DNA of 64,000 nucleotides, from NCBI GenBank assembly GCA_030526665.1, contig JAUNCI010000002.1:1-64000 (forward strand), given 5' to 3'. Source of the DNA: Eubacteriales bacterium (lineage in GTDB: Bacteria; Bacillota; Clostridia; Lachnospirales; Lachnospiraceae). A model generated the notes under the pieces. That model did no database searches. It had not been told where the DNA came from and was given only the letters and a program-made list of their open reading frames with translations. Shown here piece after piece: positions 25,725-36,555 of this stretch. Every line of letters starts with the position of its first letter. Within the stretch, counting starts at the first letter, position 1. Both the position numbers and the translations under genes were made by a program.

Positions 25725-26900
25725 ATGGAGTTTAAAAACGGTCTGGAAAATTATTATGTGATTCGCGGACAAAAGAAAATGCAGTTTGGTTTTACAACCG
25801 GATCCTGTGCTGCAGCAGCCAGCAAAGCAGCTGCACAGATTTTCCTTAGCAGGCAGAAAATTGAGCAAGTGGATTTAATGACGCCTAAGGGGATTTTGCT
25901 GCATATTAAATTGGAAGACTGTATCATAGAAGAGGAATCTGTTACATGTGCAGTTCGTAAATTTGCCGGCGATGACCCTGATTCAACGGATGGTATTGTA
26001 ATCTACGCTAAGGTGAAAAAATCAAATACACCGGGGGTTCACATCGATGGCGGAATCGGTGTAGGACGTGTGACAAAACCAGGTTTAAAACAGCCGGTTG
26101 GGGAAGCGGCCATCAATCCCGTTCCAAGAGCTATGATAGCCAGAGAAGTTGAGTCAATGATTGAGCGATACGATTATGAAGCCGGAATAGATGTAGAAAT
26201 TTTTACACCTATGGGAGTTGAAATAGCCGAGAAAACATTTAATCCAAGATTAGGAATCATTGGTGGAATCTCAATCCTTGGAACATCCGGTATCGTCGAG
26301 CCAATGAGTGAAAAAGCCCTGGTCGACAGTATCGAAGTTGAAATGAAACAGCATGTTGCTTTCGGAGAAAAATATTTACTGGTAACACCCGGTAATTATG
26401 GTGCGGATTATCTCAGAGAGCATATGACATTGCCGTTTGAACGAAATATCAAATGCAGCAATTATGTGGGTGAAACGATCGATATGGCTATTGATCTGGG
26501 AGTGAAAGGCATTCTTTTTGTATCCCATATCGGTAAATTCATAAAGGTAGCCGGAGGAATCATGAATACGCATTCACATAATGCAGACTGTCGTGTGGAA
26601 ATTATGACTTCTGCAGCGATACGATGCGGCGCTGGTATTGAAACAGCAAAAAAAATTCTTGGATCCATTACAACGGATGAAGGACTTCATTTCCTTCAGG
26701 ATAATGGATTACTTGAAAAAACGATGACAGAGATTACAGATAAAATTCAGTTTTATCTGAATCATCGATCTTATGAGCAGATCAAGCTGGGAGCAGTTAT
26801 TTTTTCAAATGAATTTGGATATCTCGGTAAAACATCGGATGCAGACGAATTAATTGAAAAAATCCGACTGCAGGATCTGGAATTAAAAAACAACAGATAA
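25725..26900 (+). CDS. cbiD: Cobalt-precorrin-5B C1-methyltransferase
   Basis: The 391-residue protein opens with the family signature FGFTTGSCAAAA-like (FTTGSCAAAASKAA). It has GGIGVGRVTKPGL and NPVPR in the first half. CbiD methylates C1 of cobalt-precorrin-5B with SAM, and is found only in the anaerobic, cobalt-early route. This is the first gene of a ten-gene corrin-ring operon. The ribosome site is AAGGCGG. The match is unambiguous. Confidence 0.95.
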   Translation: MEFKNGLENYYVIRGQKKMQFGFTTGSCAAAASKAAAQIFLSRQKIEQVDLMTPKGILLHIKLEDCIIEEESVTCAVRKFAGDDPDSTDGIVIYAKVKKSNTPGVHIDGGIGVGRVTKPGLKQPVGEAAINPVPRAMIAREVESMIERYDYEAGIDVEIFTPMGVEIAEKTFNPRLGIIGGISILGTSGIVEPMSEKALVDSIEVEMKQHVAFGEKYLLVTPGNYGADYLREHMTLPFERNIKCSNYVGETIDMAIDLGVKGILFVSHIGKFIKVAGGIMNTHSHNADCRVEIMTSAAIRCGAGIETAKKILGSITTDEGLHFLQDNGLLEKTMTEITDKIQFYLNHRSYEQIKLGAVIFSNEFGYLGKTSDADELIEKIRLQDLELKNNR

Positions 26901-26955
26901 TAAAAAATAGAAAATTAACAAGAAAGCTCATACATGAGTATACTGGAGGTTTGGT

Positions 26956-27720
26956 ATGGTACATTTCGTTGGAGCCGGTTCAGGCGCACCGGATTTAATT
27001 ACTGTTAGAGGAAAAAAATTACTGGAAAATGCAGACGTGATCATTTATGCAGGTTCTCTTGTGAATCCACAGTTATTGGAATATACAAAGGATCTTTGTA
27101 CGATTCATAATAGTGCAAAAATGACGCTGGAAGAGGTTATTGAGGTAATCGAACGAGCTGAGGCCTGTGGGAAAACAACAGTACGTCTTCATACCGGTGA
27201 TCCTTGTTTATATGGTGCGATTCGTGAACAGATGGATATTCTCGATGAAAAAGGAATTGCATATGATTACTGTCCGGGTGTCAGTGCGTTTTGCGGTGCT
27301 GCCAGTGCATTGAATCTGGAGTATACACTTCCGGATATTTCACAGAGTGTAATTATTACACGTATGGAAGGAAGAACTCCGGTTCCGCCGCTTGAAAGTA
27401 TTCAGTCTTTTGCTGCACACCAGGCAACGATGGTGGTATTTCTGAGCACTGGTATGTTAGAAGAACTCAGCCGTCGTCTGATCGAAGGTGGTTACAAGAG
27501 CGAAACACCTGCAGCAATCGTATACAAAGCAACCTGGGACGATGAAGAAAAATATGTTTGTACGGTTGGTACACTTGCGCAGACAGCAAAAGAGCATAAT
27601 ATTACAAAAACGGCGCTTATGATTATCGGAGATGTGGTAGCAAATGCGAAATATGATCGTTCCAAATTATATGATCCCACATTTACCACAGAATTCCGTA
27701 AAGGAACGGAAGAATGCTGA
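26956..27720 (+). CDS. cbiF: Cobalt-precorrin-4 C11-methyltransferase
   Basis: The 254-residue protein of the tetrapyrrole methylase family has GAGSGAPDLITVRG at the start, GDPCLYGAI in the SAM-binding part, and YCPGVSAFCGAAS. It adds the C11 methyl group. CTGGAGG lies 8 nt before the ATG. The last 7 bases overlap the start of cbiG (ATGCTGA), indicating coupled translation. Specificity within the methylase family is supported by family motifs and position after cbiD. Confidence 0.93.
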   Translation: MVHFVGAGSGAPDLITVRGKKLLENADVIIYAGSLVNPQLLEYTKDLCTIHNSAKMTLEEVIEVIERAEACGKTTVRLHTGDPCLYGAIREQMDILDEKGIAYDYCPGVSAFCGAASALNLEYTLPDISQSVIITRMEGRTPVPPLESIQSFAAHQATMVVFLSTGMLEELSRRLIEGGYKSETPAAIVYKATWDDEEKYVCTVGTLAQTAKEHNITKTALMIIGDVVANAKYDRSKLYDPTFTTEFRKGTEEC

Positions 27721-28772
27721 AAATAGCAATCATCTGTTTTAGTATGACCGGCGAAATTACCGCTTCTGAAATAAAACAGATATTATCAGGATTGGGACAT
27801 GAAGTGACACTTGCAAAGAAAAGCAGACATCTTCCTGATTCCATTACGATTCCGCTGAAGGAATGGACAAAAGAAATGTTTGAGCAGATGGACGCAATTA
27901 TTTTTGTTGGTGCCTGTGGGATCGCCGTTCGCACCATAGCACCGTTTATTTGCAAAAAAACATTGGATCCCGCTATTTTGGTTATAGACGAATGTAAAAA
28001 ACATATCATATCACTGTTGTCCGGACATATTGGCGGGGCAAATGAACTAACAACGATTCTGGCAAATAAAACAGGTGCGGACCCTGTTATAACGACTGCA
28101 ACAGATCTGCATGAACAATTTGCGGTCGATGTGTTTGCCGGTAAACAAAACTGCGCAATTAAAAATATGACGGCTGCAAAATTTGTATCAGCGGATTTAC
28201 TGGCAGGGAAACAGATCGGAATATACAGTGAATTTAAGATGGACGGAGTATTGCCAAAACAGCTGATAGTGACGGATCAAAACGGAATTTCCGCCAATGG
28301 GACAAAATTTGATCTCGGTATTGCAGTTACTATCCATAAACAATGCTTACCTTTTGCGAATACAGTTCAGTTAATTCCTAAGGCTTTGTCACTTGGCGTC
28401 GGGTGCAAAAAAGCAACGCCGGCAGATGCGATCTCTGCGGAAATTAATCGTAGAATTCTAAATGAAAAATATTACATTGACGCATTCGTTAATCTCGCAA
28501 GTATAGATCTGAAAAAAGAGGAAGAAGGACTTTTGAAATTTGCTGAAGAACAGAATCTTCCGTTTGTAACTTATACATCTGAAGAATTGCAGGCAATCGA
28601 AGGAGATTTTACGGAATCGACTTTTGTAAAATCAATTACCGGTGTTTCAAATGTCTGTGAACGAAGTGCGGTAAAAGCATCCCAAAAGGGAACCTTAATA
28701 GAGAAAAAAACAGGATTGAATGGCGTGACAACTGCGGTTGCATGCGCGGATTGGAGGATACATTTTGAGTAA
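27714..28772 (+). CDS. cbiG: Cobalt-precorrin-5A hydrolase
   Basis: The 352-residue protein has the CbiG core: VGACGIAVRTIAPF and LLSGHIGGANELT in the N-terminal domain, and LGVGCKKATPAD in the C-terminal domain. It opens the delta-lactone and releases acetaldehyde, an anaerobic-pathway step. It overlaps cbiF by 7 bases and cbiH by 8 bases. Confidence 0.93.
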   Translation: MLKIAIICFSMTGEITASEIKQILSGLGHEVTLAKKSRHLPDSITIPLKEWTKEMFEQMDAIIFVGACGIAVRTIAPFICKKTLDPAILVIDECKKHIISLLSGHIGGANELTTILANKTGADPVITTATDLHEQFAVDVFAGKQNCAIKNMTAAKFVSADLLAGKQIGIYSEFKMDGVLPKQLIVTDQNGISANGTKFDLGIAVTIHKQCLPFANTVQLIPKALSLGVGCKKATPADAISAEINRRILNEKYYIDAFVNLASIDLKKEEEGLLKFAEEQNLPFVTYTSEELQAIEGDFTESTFVKSITGVSNVCERSAVKASQKGTLIEKKTGLNGVTTAVACADWRIHFE

Positions 28773-29496
28773 ATTATACGTAATCGGAATTGGTCCGGGA
28801 GCATATGAACAGATGACGGGAAAAGCAATTACTGCCATGCAAAATAGCGATACCATTATCGGTTATACTGTTTATGTTGACCTTGTAAAAGAACATTTCC
28901 CTGGGAAAGAGTTTATGACAACCCCTATGAAAAAAGAAGTAGATCGCTGCGTTCTTGCGTTTGAGGAAGCAAAAAAAGGAAAAACCGTTTCTATGATCTG
29001 CAGTGGTGATGCAGGTGTCTATGGAATGTCCGGTCTTATGTATGAGGTCGGAGAAAAATACCCGGACATAGAACTGGAAATTATACCGGGCGTTACAGCT
29101 GCAACCGGTGGAGCTGCTGTGCTTGGTGCACCTCTGATTCACGATTTTTGTCTGATTTCCTTAAGTGATCTTCTGACACCATGGGAGAAAATCGAAGCAC
29201 GTCTTTTAGGTGCATCACAGGCGGATTTTGTTATTGTTTTGTATAATCCGTCCAGCATTAAACGTCATGACTATCTGCAGAAAGCATGTGATCTGATGAT
29301 GCAGTATAAATCTGAGGATACCGTCTGCGGTATCGTAAGTCAGATTGCACGTGAGGGAGAAGAGTATCATGTCATGACATTGAAAGAGTTAAGAGATACG
29401 AAAGTTGATATGTTTACGACCGTATTTATCGGTAACTCACAGACAAAAGAATTAAACGGAAAAATGGTGACTCCTAGAGGATACCGTAATGTATAA
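28765..29496 (+). CDS. cbiH: Precorrin-3B C17-methyltransferase
   Basis: I chose TTG 28765 as the start: GGAGG (28753-28757) lies 7 nt upstream and the protein then begins SKLYVIGIGPG, where family members begin. It has 243 residues, with GDAGVYGMSG in the SAM site and IPGVTAATGGAAVLGAPL in the middle. It adds the C17 methyl and contracts the ring. The start overlaps the cbiG stop, and the end overlaps the next start by 8 bases. Confidence 0.93.
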   Translation: MSKLYVIGIGPGAYEQMTGKAITAMQNSDTIIGYTVYVDLVKEHFPGKEFMTTPMKKEVDRCVLAFEEAKKGKTVSMICSGDAGVYGMSGLMYEVGEKYPDIELEIIPGVTAATGGAAVLGAPLIHDFCLISLSDLLTPWEKIEARLLGASQADFVIVLYNPSSIKRHDYLQKACDLMMQYKSEDTVCGIVSQIAREGEEYHVMTLKELRDTKVDMFTTVFIGNSQTKELNGKMVTPRGYRNV

Positions 29497-31477
29497 GGTT
29501 ATTGTATTTGCAGGCACAACGGAAGGGTATGCGATCAGTCGTTTTCTGGCAGAGCATCATATTTCAGTACTTGTCTGTGTCGCAACAAGTTACGGCAAAA
29601 AGTCACTGACAGAAGGAGAATTTCTCTCTGTTCATGACGGTCGTCTGGATTTAAACGGAATGATCGAATTGATTCAGCTTCAAACGCCGGAGCTTGTCAT
29701 CGATGCAACACATCCTTATGCTGCGATCGTTACAGAAACGATTCGTGAAGCCTGCAGTCAGACCAATACTGCATACCATCGTTTGTTGCGTGCAGAAGGC
29801 AAACTGGATGGAACTGAGGTTTATGTGGATAGCATAGAAGAGGCAATTGCTTATCTGGAACAGACCAAAGGCAATATTCTCATTACGACCGGAAGTAAAG
29901 AACTGGCAAAATTTCAGGCGTTATCCAACTATCAGGAGCGAATATTTGCAAGAGTATTGTCGCTTCCTTCTGTGATGCTCAGCTGCGCAGAACTTGGAAT
30001 TGAAGGGAAACATTTAATCGGCATGCAGGGACCATTTTCAACGGAGCTTAATGAAGCGATGCTGAAACAATATGACTGTAAATACCTTGTGACCAAAAAT
30101 TCCGGAAAAACAGGAGGGTTTGCGGAAAAACTGGAAGCGGCACAACGCTGCGGCGTGACCAGTATTGTAATCGGGAGACCATTGAAGGAAACCGGTGATT
30201 CTCTGGAAGAGATGCAGAAAAAAATGCTGCTGCATTTCGGCATTACCGTTCGTCAAAAAATTACGCTGCTTGGAATTGGCATGGGCGATGAAGAACTTTT
30301 GACCATTCAGGCGAAAAATGCTTTAAAAGAAGCAGACCTTCTGATTGGAGCAAAACGTATCGCTGACTCTGTATCCATGCCGCATCATAAAGTTATATAT
30401 GAATATGTAAGTGATAAAATCATTCGTTCAATAATAGAACATCCGGGTTCTTCGAAGGTTGTAATTGCACTTTCCGGAGATGTCGGATTTTATAGCGGGG
30501 CAAAAAAACTGCTTGATCAGTTAAAAGCTTATGAACAGTTTGAAGTCTCTGTTGTTTGCGGGATTTCTTCCGTTGTGTATTTTATGTCACAGATCGGACT
30601 TTCCTGGGATGATGCAGTCATTACAAGTGCACATGGCAGATCCTGTAATCTGCTTTCGCTGATTCGAAATCACAGAAAAGTATTTTCTATTCTGGGAACA
30701 TCCGATGGAATTGCTTCCCTGGCAAAACAGTTATGTACATATGGAATGGGAGAGGTAATTCTGTATGTTGGAGAAAAATTATCGTACACAGAGGAAAAAA
30801 TCTTTTCTGCCAAAGCCAGTGAGCTGACGGAGTATGTTTCCGATCCGTTATCCGTAATTTGTGCGGTAAACAATAATTATCAGAAACAAAAAACAACACA
30901 CGGTATATCGGATGACTCCTTTACAAGGGGAAAAGCACCGATGACAAAAGAAGAAATACGTACGATTTCGCTTGCAAAACTTCAGTTGGAAGAAGATTCG
31001 ATCTGTTATGACATCGGAGCAGGAACCGGTTCGGTTTCAGTGGAAATGGCATTGCGTGCGTCACAGGGACAGGTTTATGCAATTGAGAGAAAAGAAGAGG
31101 CTGCAGATCTGATCGAAGTTAATAAAATAGAATTTGCGCTGGATCACCTGCGTGTTGTTCGTGGACTTGCTCCTGAAGCAATGATCGATTTACCGGCACC
31201 TACACATGCGTTTATCGGTGGTTCAGCAGGAAATTTAAAAGAAATTGTTGAGATGCTTTTGAATAAAAACAAGGCGGTTCGCATCGTCATTAATTGTATA
31301 ACACTGGAAACCGTAGCGGAGATTATGTCGCTGGTGAAAGAAAAGCAATTCGAAACATCGGAAATCGTACAGGTTATGGTTTCTCGCGCGAAGACCGTTG
31401 CGAATTATCATTTGATGATGGGTGAAAATCCAATCTATATAGTAACCCTGTGTAACGCTTCATCGGAAAATGAATAA
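29489..31477 (+). CDS. cbiJET: Fused CbiJ-CbiE-CbiT: precorrin-6A reductase, C5,15-methyltransferase and C12-decarboxylase
   Basis: One 662-residue chain carries three enzymes. Residues 1 to about 250 match CbiJ (VFAGTTEGYAISRFL start, DATHPYA). Residues about 255 to 455 match the CbiE methylase (LLGIGMGDEELLT, ALSGDVGFYSGAK). Residues about 470 to 662 match CbiT (IPDDSF-like DDSFTRGKAPMTKEEI, DIGAGTGSVSVEMA). Together they reduce cobalt-precorrin-6A, methylate C5 and C15, and decarboxylate the C12 acetate. CbiET fusions are common; adding CbiJ in front is less so. No frameshift is seen at either junction. Confidence 0.92.
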   Translation: MYKVIVFAGTTEGYAISRFLAEHHISVLVCVATSYGKKSLTEGEFLSVHDGRLDLNGMIELIQLQTPELVIDATHPYAAIVTETIREACSQTNTAYHRLLRAEGKLDGTEVYVDSIEEAIAYLEQTKGNILITTGSKELAKFQALSNYQERIFARVLSLPSVMLSCAELGIEGKHLIGMQGPFSTELNEAMLKQYDCKYLVTKNSGKTGGFAEKLEAAQRCGVTSIVIGRPLKETGDSLEEMQKKMLLHFGITVRQKITLLGIGMGDEELLTIQAKNALKEADLLIGAKRIADSVSMPHHKVIYEYVSDKIIRSIIEHPGSSKVVIALSGDVGFYSGAKKLLDQLKAYEQFEVSVVCGISSVVYFMSQIGLSWDDAVITSAHGRSCNLLSLIRNHRKVFSILGTSDGIASLAKQLCTYGMGEVILYVGEKLSYTEEKIFSAKASELTEYVSDPLSVICAVNNNYQKQKTTHGISDDSFTRGKAPMTKEEIRTISLAKLQLEEDSICYDIGAGTGSVSVEMALRASQGQVYAIERKEEAADLIEVNKIEFALDHLRVVRGLAPEAMIDLPAPTHAFIGGSAGNLKEIVEMLLNKNKAVRIVINCITLETVAEIMSLVKEKQFETSEIVQVMVSRAKTVANYHLMMGENPIYIVTLCNASSENE

Positions 31478-31541
31478 TCATGTTTAAGGTGATACGAAAA
31501 CAGTTATATCACTATGAAACCTAAATAATCGAAAGGAATGA

Positions 31542-32945
31542 ATGGATATCATGAAGATTCCAAGAATTCTATTATCCGCAGGATCCAGCGGCAGCGGTAA
31601 GACACTGATTACATGTGGAATCTTGCAGGCTTTGAAAAATAGAAAAATGAAGGTCGCATCCTTTAAGTGCGGTCCGGATTATATCGATCCGATGTTTCAC
31701 AGCCGCGTGATTGGAACGAAATCCAGAAATCTGGATACTTTTTTCTTTGGACCGGAGATTACACGGCATTTACTTTATAAAAATGCTGTGGATGCGGATA
31801 TCGCCGTCATGGAAGGCGTTATGGGCTATTATGATGGAGTTGCCGGTACAACCACGCAGGCGAGTGCCTATGACCTGGCGGTTACAACCGATACACCGAC
31901 GATTCTGATCATAAACAGTAAGGGCATGAGTGTGTCTCTGGCTGCATACATCAAAGGTTTTTTGCAGTATCGAGAAAACTCAATGATTAATGGAATTATT
32001 CTGAATCAAATGTCACCAATGCTGTATCCTCGTATGAAAGCCTTGATTGAAGAGGAACTGCATGTAGATGTTGTGGGGTATGTTCCGCGTCTGAATGACT
32101 GTATCATTGAGAGTCGTCATCTCGGACTGGTTCTTCCGGAGGAAATAGAGGGACTTCAAAATACATTGGAACGTCTGGCTCTAAAACTGGAAAAGAGTCT
32201 TGATTTTGATGCGATTTTAAAGATTGCACAGCAGGCACCGGAAGTATCGGACCCATTTGAGGACAGTCAGGTGAAAAGCAGATTAAATCCGGCTTTTTCG
32301 AAACGACTTCCTGAAGAAATGAGAATCGGCTATGCCAAAGATGCTGCATTTTGTTTCTTTTATGAAGATAACTTTGATTTAATGAGACAGATGGGCGCTG
32401 AGCTTATACCATTTTCTCCTTTGACAGACGAGAAACTTCCTTCGAATCTGGATGGGATTCTCTTGTATGGAGGCTATCCGGAATTACATGGAAAAGAATT
32501 ACAGGAGAATGCTTCTATGCGAAAATCTGTTCATGATGCGGTTGTAAATGGAATGCCGTGCCTTGCTGAATGCGGTGGATTTATGTATCTGCATAAGGAA
32601 ATGCAGGGAGCGGATGGTGTATATTATCAGATGACCGATGTGATCGATGGCAAAGTACACCGCACGGATTCTCTGAAACGATTTGGATATATTACACTTC
32701 ACGAAAAAGAGGACCATCAGCTTGGTGATGTGCGTGCTCATGAGTTTCATTATTATGAATCGGATTGCTGTGGTTCTGATTTTTGTGCACAAAAACCTAA
32801 ATCGAATCGTGGCTGGGAGTGCATACATCGAACAGAGCATTTGCTGGCAGGGTATCCGCATGTTCATTACTATGCAAATCCGGAATGGATTTGGCAGTTT
32901 TTTGAAAAATGTCTGCTCTATCATGAGAACAAGGAGAACGTATGA
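31542..32945 (+). CDS. cbiA: Cobyrinate a,c-diamide synthase
   Basis: The 467-residue protein has an ATP-binding half with the P-loop SAGSSGSGKT (about 11-20) and FKCGPDYIDPMFH. A class I glutamine amidotransferase-like half follows with the nucleophile Cys in CLAECGGFMYL. It amidates the a and c side chains of cobyrinate with glutamine and ATP. Tandem in-frame ATGs at 31542 and 31551 follow GAAAGGAATGAATG; homologues start near the second. The stop overlaps the cbiB start (ATGA). Confidence 0.94.
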   Translation: MDIMKIPRILLSAGSSGSGKTLITCGILQALKNRKMKVASFKCGPDYIDPMFHSRVIGTKSRNLDTFFFGPEITRHLLYKNAVDADIAVMEGVMGYYDGVAGTTTQASAYDLAVTTDTPTILIINSKGMSVSLAAYIKGFLQYRENSMINGIILNQMSPMLYPRMKALIEEELHVDVVGYVPRLNDCIIESRHLGLVLPEEIEGLQNTLERLALKLEKSLDFDAILKIAQQAPEVSDPFEDSQVKSRLNPAFSKRLPEEMRIGYAKDAAFCFFYEDNFDLMRQMGAELIPFSPLTDEKLPSNLDGILLYGGYPELHGKELQENASMRKSVHDAVVNGMPCLAECGGFMYLHKEMQGADGVYYQMTDVIDGKVHRTDSLKRFGYITLHEKEDHQLGDVRAHEFHYYESDCCGSDFCAQKPKSNRGWECIHRTEHLLAGYPHVHYYANPEWIWQFFEKCLLYHENKENV

Positions 32946-33916
32946 TATTTCACTATACAACTCTGGCAATGCTGCTTGGTATGATCTTCGACTTCCTGTT
33001 TGGAGATCCGAGATGGCTATACCATCCTGTCATTGCAATTGGAAAATTGATCAGTTTTCTGGAAAAATGCATTCGCAAAATTTTTCCTAAAACAAAAATC
33101 GGAGAACGAATCGGCGGTCGTTTGGAAGTGCTCCTTGTTTGTGTGTTTACATTTGCAATTCCTTTTGTGATTTTATATTTGTTATATAAAAAGATTCCGA
33201 TTGTAGGATTTGTATTGGAGACGTTCTGGTGTTATCAGATGCTGGCTACAAAATCTCTGAAAACAGAAAGCATGAAGGTCTATGATGCGTTGAAGAACGG
33301 AACAATCGAGGATGCACGTTATGCGGTATCGATGATCGTTGGACGTGATACACAGGAACTTACCGAAACCGGAGTGACAAAGGCTGCAGTTGAAACCGTA
33401 GCAGAAAATACATCTGACGGTATCATTGCGCCGCTTTTTTATATGGCAATCGGAGGCGTACCGCTTTTATTTTTATACAAGGGAATCAATACGATGGATT
33501 CCATGCTTGGCTATAAAAATGATAAATACATTCATTTCGGAAGATGTGCAGCTCTGCTCGATGATGTGGTAAATTATATTCCGGCTCGTTTGTCCGGATG
33601 GTTTATGATCGTTGCGGCGTATTTGACGAAATTTGATGGAAAAAATGCGAAAAAGATCTATCTTCGAGACAGAAGAAATCATGCCAGCCCAAATTCAGCA
33701 CAGACGGAATCTGCAATGGCAGGTGCCTTAAATATTCAGCTTGCAGGAAATGCATATTATTTCGGCAAGTTATATGAGAAACCGACGATTGGTGATGCCA
33801 ATCGATCGGTTGAAATAGAAGATATTCCGAGAGCGAATCGCATCTTATATGCTACGGTAATTGTAGGCGGAATCATCTTTTTGCTTTTAAGAATCATTGT
33901 AGTATGTATTCTATAA
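32942..33916 (+). CDS. cbiB: Adenosylcobinamide-phosphate synthase
   Basis: The 324-residue membrane protein has DFLFGDPRWLYHPV near the start, VGRDTQEL and ETVAENTSDGIIAPLFY in the middle, and PNSAQTESAMAGAL. It joins adenosylcobyric acid to aminopropanol phosphate. Translation is coupled to cbiA through ATGA. AAGGAG lies upstream within the cbiA end. Confidence 0.95.
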   Translation: MIFHYTTLAMLLGMIFDFLFGDPRWLYHPVIAIGKLISFLEKCIRKIFPKTKIGERIGGRLEVLLVCVFTFAIPFVILYLLYKKIPIVGFVLETFWCYQMLATKSLKTESMKVYDALKNGTIEDARYAVSMIVGRDTQELTETGVTKAAVETVAENTSDGIIAPLFYMAIGGVPLLFLYKGINTMDSMLGYKNDKYIHFGRCAALLDDVVNYIPARLSGWFMIVAAYLTKFDGKNAKKIYLRDRRNHASPNSAQTESAMAGALNIQLAGNAYYFGKLYEKPTIGDANRSVEIEDIPRANRILYATVIVGGIIFLLLRIIVVCIL

Positions 33917-33948
33917 GTGATGACATAAAAATGGAGAATTGAAGTTTT

Positions 33949-34998
33949 ATGAAAATGCATAAACATGGCGGTGATATCTACCATTCAGAAAATTGCCTTG
34001 ATTTTTCGGCTAACTGTAATCCTCTGGGAGTACCGGAGTCGGTGAAGCAGGCAATTATAGAGAGCTTTACACATTTGGCACATTATCCGCAGGTGGGATA
34101 TGAGCCTTTGAAAAAAGCAATTGCGCAATATGAAAAATGTGATGAAAACTATGTGATCTGCGGAAATGGAGCTGCGGAGCTGATTTACACATTGTGTCAT
34201 GCGGCAAAGCCCAAAAAAGCATTGATTCCTGCGCCAACTTTTGCGGAATATGAGCTGGCACTGGAAAGCATTGATTGTGAAATTACGTATGTTCCGTTAG
34301 ATGCATCGAATGGGTTTACCATTGATCAGTCAATCTGCGAATGGATCACTGAGGATATCGATATCCTGTTTCTATGCAATCCGAACAATCCTACGGGGAT
34401 TCTGATTGAGAGAGAGGAACTATTAAAAATAGCACAAAAGTGTAAACAAAACGATACCTTGCTCGTTATTGATGAGTGTTTTCTGGATTTCGTCAAACAT
34501 CCGGATGTCTATACACTTTTGGATGAATTATATCGATTTGAAAATGTATTTTTATTGAAAGCATTTACAAAGCGCTATGCAATGGCCGGTGTTCGACTCG
34601 GATATGGACTTTGTTCAAATCAGGATCTGTTAGACAAAATGAAAGGCAGTGTGCAGCCATGGAATCTTTCGGTAATGGCACAGTATGCCGGAATTGCGGC
34701 ACTGAAAGAACATAGTTATGTGGAAGAAGCACGGCAGATTATTTTTGAAGAACAGGAATATCTGAAAAAAGAGCTGACTGCCTGCGGTCTGGAAGTATTT
34801 CCTTCCACTTCAAATTATATATTTTTCCATGGCCCTGTTGGACTTAAGGATAAATGTGCAAAGCACAATGTGCTGATCAGAGATTGCAGTAATTATACCG
34901 GATTAGCAGATGGCTGGTATCGTGTCGCAGTGCTTTTGCATGAGGAAAATACACAGTTGATTGAAGTTTTACGACATATTTTGAGGGATGGTAAATAA
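33949..34998 (+). CDS. cobD: L-threonine-O-3-phosphate decarboxylase
   Basis: The 349-residue PLP enzyme of the aminotransferase fold starts with HGGDIY and FSANCNPLG, the usual CobD/HisC-like opening. The Schiff-base Lys sits in [15 protein letters not shown], and NPNNPTG binds the cofactor. It makes aminopropanol phosphate for the CbiB reaction, which fits its place between cbiB and cbiP. The end is one base short of the chosen cbiP start. Confidence 0.93.
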   Translation: MKMHKHGGDIYHSENCLDFSANCNPLGVPESVKQAIIESFTHLAHYPQVGYEPLKKAIAQYEKCDENYVICGNGAAELIYTLCHAAKPKKALIPAPTFAEYELALESIDCEITYVPLDASNGFTIDQSICEWITEDIDILFLCNPNNPTGILIEREELLKIAQKCKQNDTLLVIDECFLDFVKHPDVYTLLDELYRFENVFLLKAFTKRYAMAGVRLGYGLCSNQDLLDKMKGSVQPWNLSVMAQYAGIAALKEHSYVEEARQIIFEEQEYLKKELTACGLEVFPSTSNYIFFHGPVGLKDKCAKHNVLIRDCSNYTGLADGWYRVAVLLHEENTQLIEVLRHILRDGK

Positions 34999-34999
34999 T

Positions 35000-36508
35000 A
35001 TGGCAAAAGTGATTATGGTACAGGGAACCATGTCAAATGCGGGAAAAAGTTTGCTGACTGCAGGACTTTGCCGCATTTTTAAACAGGATGGTTATCGTGT
35101 TGCACCTTTTAAATCTCAGAACATGGCATTGAATTCCTTTATTACAAAAGAGGGCTTGGAAATGGGCAGAGCACAGGTGATGCAGGCGGAAGCAGCAGGC
35201 ATCGAGCCATCTGTGTTAATGAATCCGATTCTTTTGAAACCGACCAATGATGTTGGTTCACAGGTCATTGTAAATGGTGAAGTGATTGGAACCATGAGCG
35301 CAAGAGATTATTTTAAATACAAAAAACAACTGATTCCGGATATCATGAAAGCATATAATAAGCTTGCTGAAGATAACGACATTATTGTGATCGAGGGTGC
35401 CGGAAGTCCTGCGGAAATTAATTTAAAATCAGATGATATCGTAAATATGGGAATGGCAAAAATGGTAAATGCACCGGTACTTCTGGTTGGTGATATAGAC
35501 CGAGGCGGCGTATTTGCGCAGCTGATCGGTACCGTTATGCTTCTCGAACCTGAGGAGCAGAAAATGGTAAAAGGCCTGATTATCAATAAATTTCGCGGCG
35601 ACAAAACAATTCTGGATCCGGGTATTGAGATGCTTGAAGAACGTGCCGGCATCCCGGTAGTCGGAGTTGCTCCATATCTGCAGATTCAAGTGGAAGATGA
35701 GGATAGCCTCACCGAGCGCTTTGATACCAACCACGAAATCGGACAGATCGATATCGCAGTAATTCGACTTCCTCGTATTTCGAATTTCACCGATTTCAAT
35801 CCATTTGAAAGTATTGAGGGAGTTTCTCTTCGCTATGTGAAAACGCCGTCAGAATTAAAAAATCCGGATATGATTATTCTTCCGGGAACAAAAAATACGA
35901 TGGAAGATTTAAAATGGCTTAGAGAAAGCGGTATGGAAGTCATGATTTTGAAGGCTTCTGCAAATGATACATTTGTACTGGGAATCTGCGGCGGTTATCA
36001 GATGATGGGAGAAACGCTTAGTGATCCATATCATGTGGAAGCCGGTGGTTCTATGAAAGGAATTGGACTTTTGCCGATCGATACCGTTTTTGAAAAAGCA
36101 AAAACGAGAACCCAGGTTGTTGGAACTTATCTTGGAAGTGATTCGTTTGCTTCGATGAAGCAGACTGCATTTCACGGATATGAAATTCATATGGGACAGA
36201 CGACCCTGAAAAATGATGCGGCTTATTTTGTTAAAATAAAAGATGAAATTACCGGAAGCGAACGGGAAGATGGTGCATTTTATAAAAATGCATGCGGAAC
36301 CTATGTACATGGACTTTTTGATTCAGAAGAAAGTGCCATGGCAATTGTGAAACTTCTGGGAATGAAAAAGGGAATTGATGTATCGCAGATGAAAGGGGTT
36401 AATTTTGCTGCATTTAAAGAAAGTCAATATGATCTGCTGGCAGCAGAACTACGTAAGCATCTGGATATGAATGCAATTTACAAAATTTTGGAAGAAGGTA
36501 TAGATTGA
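35000..36508 (+). CDS. cbiP: Cobyric acid synthase
   Basis: I chose ATG 35000, with GAGGG (34984-34988) about 11 nt upstream; an in-frame ATG at 34988 is inside the ribosome site. The 502-residue protein begins with [16 protein letters not shown], a P-loop-like segment. It has [10 protein letters not shown] and a C-terminal glutaminase part with the Cys in [10 protein letters not shown]. It adds four amide groups (b, d, e, g) to adenosylcobyrinic acid a,c-diamide. Confidence 0.95.
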   Translation: MAKVIMVQGTMSNAGKSLLTAGLCRIFKQDGYRVAPFKSQNMALNSFITKEGLEMGRAQVMQAEAAGIEPSVLMNPILLKPTNDVGSQVIVNGEVIGTMSARDYFKYKKQLIPDIMKAYNKLAEDNDIIVIEGAGSPAEINLKSDDIVNMGMAKMVNAPVLLVGDIDRGGVFAQLIGTVMLLEPEEQKMVKGLIINKFRGDKTILDPGIEMLEERAGIPVVGVAPYLQIQVEDEDSLTERFDTNHEIGQIDIAVIRLPRISNFTDFNPFESIEGVSLRYVKTPSELKNPDMIILPGTKNTMEDLKWLRESGMEVMILKASANDTFVLGICGGYQMMGETLSDPYHVEAGGSMKGIGLLPIDTVFEKAKTRTQVVGTYLGSDSFASMKQTAFHGYEIHMGQTTLKNDAAYFVKIKDEITGSEREDGAFYKNACGTYVHGLFDSEESAMAIVKLLGMKKGIDVSQMKGVNFAAFKESQYDLLAAELRKHLDMNAIYKILEEGID

Positions 36509-36555
36509 AAAGTACATTTTAATCTATTGTTATCTGAAAAAATTGAAAGGAATGA

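Noticed and set aside
29489..31477. A frameshift or missed stop joining cbiJ, cbiE and cbiT
   Set aside because: The frame is continuous through both junctions, with plausible linkers and no in-frame start with ribosome site at the inner domain boundaries.
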